30,727 nt of DNA from a virus. The notes beneath the pieces were generated by a model. The model did no database searches. It was not told where the DNA came from and was given only the letters and a program-made list of their open reading frames with translations. Both the position numbers and the translations under genes were made by a program. The stretch covers positions 1-30,727 of IMG/VR virus record IMGVR_UViG_3300032323_002682; one strand, written 5' to 3'. Of this stretch, positions 29,732 to 30,727 are shown one piece after another; within the stretch, counting starts at the first letter, position 1, and every line of letters begins with the position of its first letter.

Positions 29732-30088
29732 ATGAAGTACCAAATCCGAAAAGTAGAAGAAATCACTATTTGGCAAGCAACCGAAGTTGCAGAACTTGAT
29801 CCAGAGTGGTTTAAAACCCTTGAAGCAAACCCCTACACTGGTGATAGTGAGGAGGATTTCCTAAAGTATATTCAAGAGTTTATTAATACTTGCCGTTGGG
29901 ATGGATTCCCCGATGACCTTGATGGTGAGGCAGCAGACGAACTCGACAAGATGATTGAGAACGTCAAATGGACAGAGTATGCCAATTCCTGCGAGAAGGG
30001 CGAGTCTTCTTGGTATCAGAGTGGCGAGAAGAACGAGGAGTATCGCAAAACTGGTGGGTTCAAAGTTAATTTTGATGTTGAAAACTAA
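29732..30088 (+). CDS. Acidic protein of unknown function, 118 aa
   Basis: An in-frame start 12 codons upstream overlaps the promoter, so ATG 29732 (MKYQIRKVEEITIWQATEVA) is used. The protein is acidic and Trp-rich: ELDPEWFKTLEANPYTGDSE, then RWDGFPDDLDGEAADELDKM, then GESSWYQSGEKNEEYRKTGG. No catalytic motif is recognised. From about 29900 its codons use many G/C-ending forms (GAG, AAG, GAC, TAC), unlike the AAA/GAA-heavy small genes at 24-26 kb, hinting at a different origin. It is followed directly by the next ATG without a gap. Confidence 0.75.
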   Translation: MKYQIRKVEEITIWQATEVAELDPEWFKTLEANPYTGDSEEDFLKYIQEFINTCRWDGFPDDLDGEAADELDKMIENVKWTEYANSCEKGESSWYQSGEKNEEYRKTGGFKVNFDVEN

Positions 30089-30559
30089 ATGAAAAAAATA
30101 GTAATCAATAAATGTCATGGAGGCTTTGGTCTTTCCCCAAAGGGATTGAAGCGTTGGGCAGAACTTAATGGACAGGAATGTTATTTCTTTAAAAACTCAT
30201 TTTCTTCTGAGAAGAATACTCCTCTTAGTCTTGAAGAGGCTACAAAGGAAAGAGTCTTCTGGACTGCTTTCAATATTCCTAATCCAGAGGAGCTTATTCC
30301 CGATCAAAGCAACTGGCACGAGTTGACTGATGAGGAGAAGACGAAATCCAATGAAGAGTATAACAAGTATTCTCTTTGTGCCAGAAGTATTAAGAGAGAT
30401 GATCCTAATCTGATTAAGGTTATCAAGGAACTCAAGAAGGAAGCCAACGGATTTGCCGCTGATTTAAAAGTAGTATCTATTCCGGATGATGTTGATTGGG
30501 AAATAGAGGAATATGATGGTTTGGAGTGGGTACAACGTAAAACTGAAAAGTGGTATTAA
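30089..30559 (+). CDS. Phage protein of the INKCHGGFGLS type, 156 aa
   Basis: The product starts MKKIVINKCHGGFGLSPKGL. A start with a beta strand, Cys and GGFGLS is shared by an uncharacterised family found in many phages and some bacteria. The rest is helical and charged (LSLEEATKERVFWTAFNIPN, then IKVIKELKKEANGFAADLKV) and the end is beta-like with Trp (DDVDWEIEEYDGLEWVQR). Function unknown. The ATG is immediately after the previous stop, so coupled translation is likely. Like its neighbour it uses more G/C-ending codons than most of the plus-strand half. Confidence 0.78.
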   Translation: MKKIVINKCHGGFGLSPKGLKRWAELNGQECYFFKNSFSSEKNTPLSLEEATKERVFWTAFNIPNPEELIPDQSNWHELTDEEKTKSNEEYNKYSLCARSIKRDDPNLIKVIKELKKEANGFAADLKVVSIPDDVDWEIEEYDGLEWVQRKTEKWY

Positions 30560-30567
30560 TCTTCAAT

Positions 30568-30727
30568 ATGACCAACAGACCAAATTTAACAGAAGAAGAG
30601 AAAGAGCATTACAATAAGGTTGCTATGGATATGATTCATAACAAAACTCCTAGAACAGATAAAGCTGAACCACAAATTCGATTTATTAAAAGTGGTTGGG
30701 TTAGATCAGATTTTGCAAGAGAACTGG
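30568..30727 (+). CDS. Partial gene of unknown function, N-terminal 53 residues
   Basis: ATG 30568 begins MTNRPNLTEEEKEHYNKVAM and the frame stays open to the window edge (SGWVRSDFARELQ-like end, incomplete). It follows the previous stop by 8 nt with no promoter of its own. Too short to classify; the visible part looks helical and charged. Confidence 0.6.
   Translation, partial: MTNRPNLTEEEKEHYNKVAMDMIHNKTPRTDKAEPQIRFIKSGWVRSDFAREL

Noticed and set aside
1-30727. tRNA genes, which many T4-like phages carry
   Set aside because: I saw no cloverleaf with the conserved GGTTCRA arm; a dedicated tRNA search would be decisive.

Overview
This window is a piece of a large, AT-rich, T4-like contractile-tailed bacteriophage genome. 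The anchor is a portal protein at 3881-5758 (minus) with clear T4 gp20 similarity. Around it lie very large beta-rich virion proteins: YadA-like trimeric fibres, beta-propeller repeats, a vWA domain and GCMDP-type repeats. I see no tRNA, rRNA, CRISPR array, transposase or integrase. The host cannot be named from the sequence.

The layout has two halves. From 1 to 21870 eleven genes all run on the minus strand, in transcription order: a zinc-ribbon protein, a GCMDP-repeat protein, a 1549-aa vWA protein, a 56-aa protein, an 1888-aa PKD/NHL-type protein, an 892-aa fibre, two proteins of unknown function, the portal, an 846-aa fibre and a beta-propeller repeat protein that leaves the window. This is the late, virion-building half. 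From 21931 to 30727 about 27 mostly tiny genes run on the plus strand in short operons. Most are unknown. Recognisable ones are a HAD-type phosphatase, an Rnl5-like RNA ligase, a free-standing LAGLIDADG/AP2 homing endonuclease, a zinc-ribbon phage protein and a small MAGKGDRPR-type protein. This looks like the early, host-takeover half.

The most interesting signal is the geometry of gene starts. Nine plus-strand units have a sigma70-like promoter (TTGACA-like, 15-17 bp spacer, TATAAT-like) whose -35 box begins only 34-39 nt before the ATG, so transcription should begin at or within a few bases of the start codon. Seven of eight minus-strand late units carry a T4-late-like TAAATA box 6-11 nt before the ATG. 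Convincing Shine-Dalgarno sequences are almost absent, and many downstream genes start inside an ATGA overlap with the previous stop. Read together, this suggests a phage that expresses both classes mainly from leaderless mRNAs, with downstream cistrons translated by coupling. The 892-aa fibre gene is the exception, with a predicted leader of about 60 nt.

Other points of note are a gene-poor spot at 23262-23479 holding four AT-rich hairpins, an 18-residue tandem repeat in the 892-aa fibre, an Ala/Pro/Gly-rich tail on the portal, stop codons nested inside -35 boxes, and a homing endonuclease placed between the RNA ligase gene and the promoter of the next gene.
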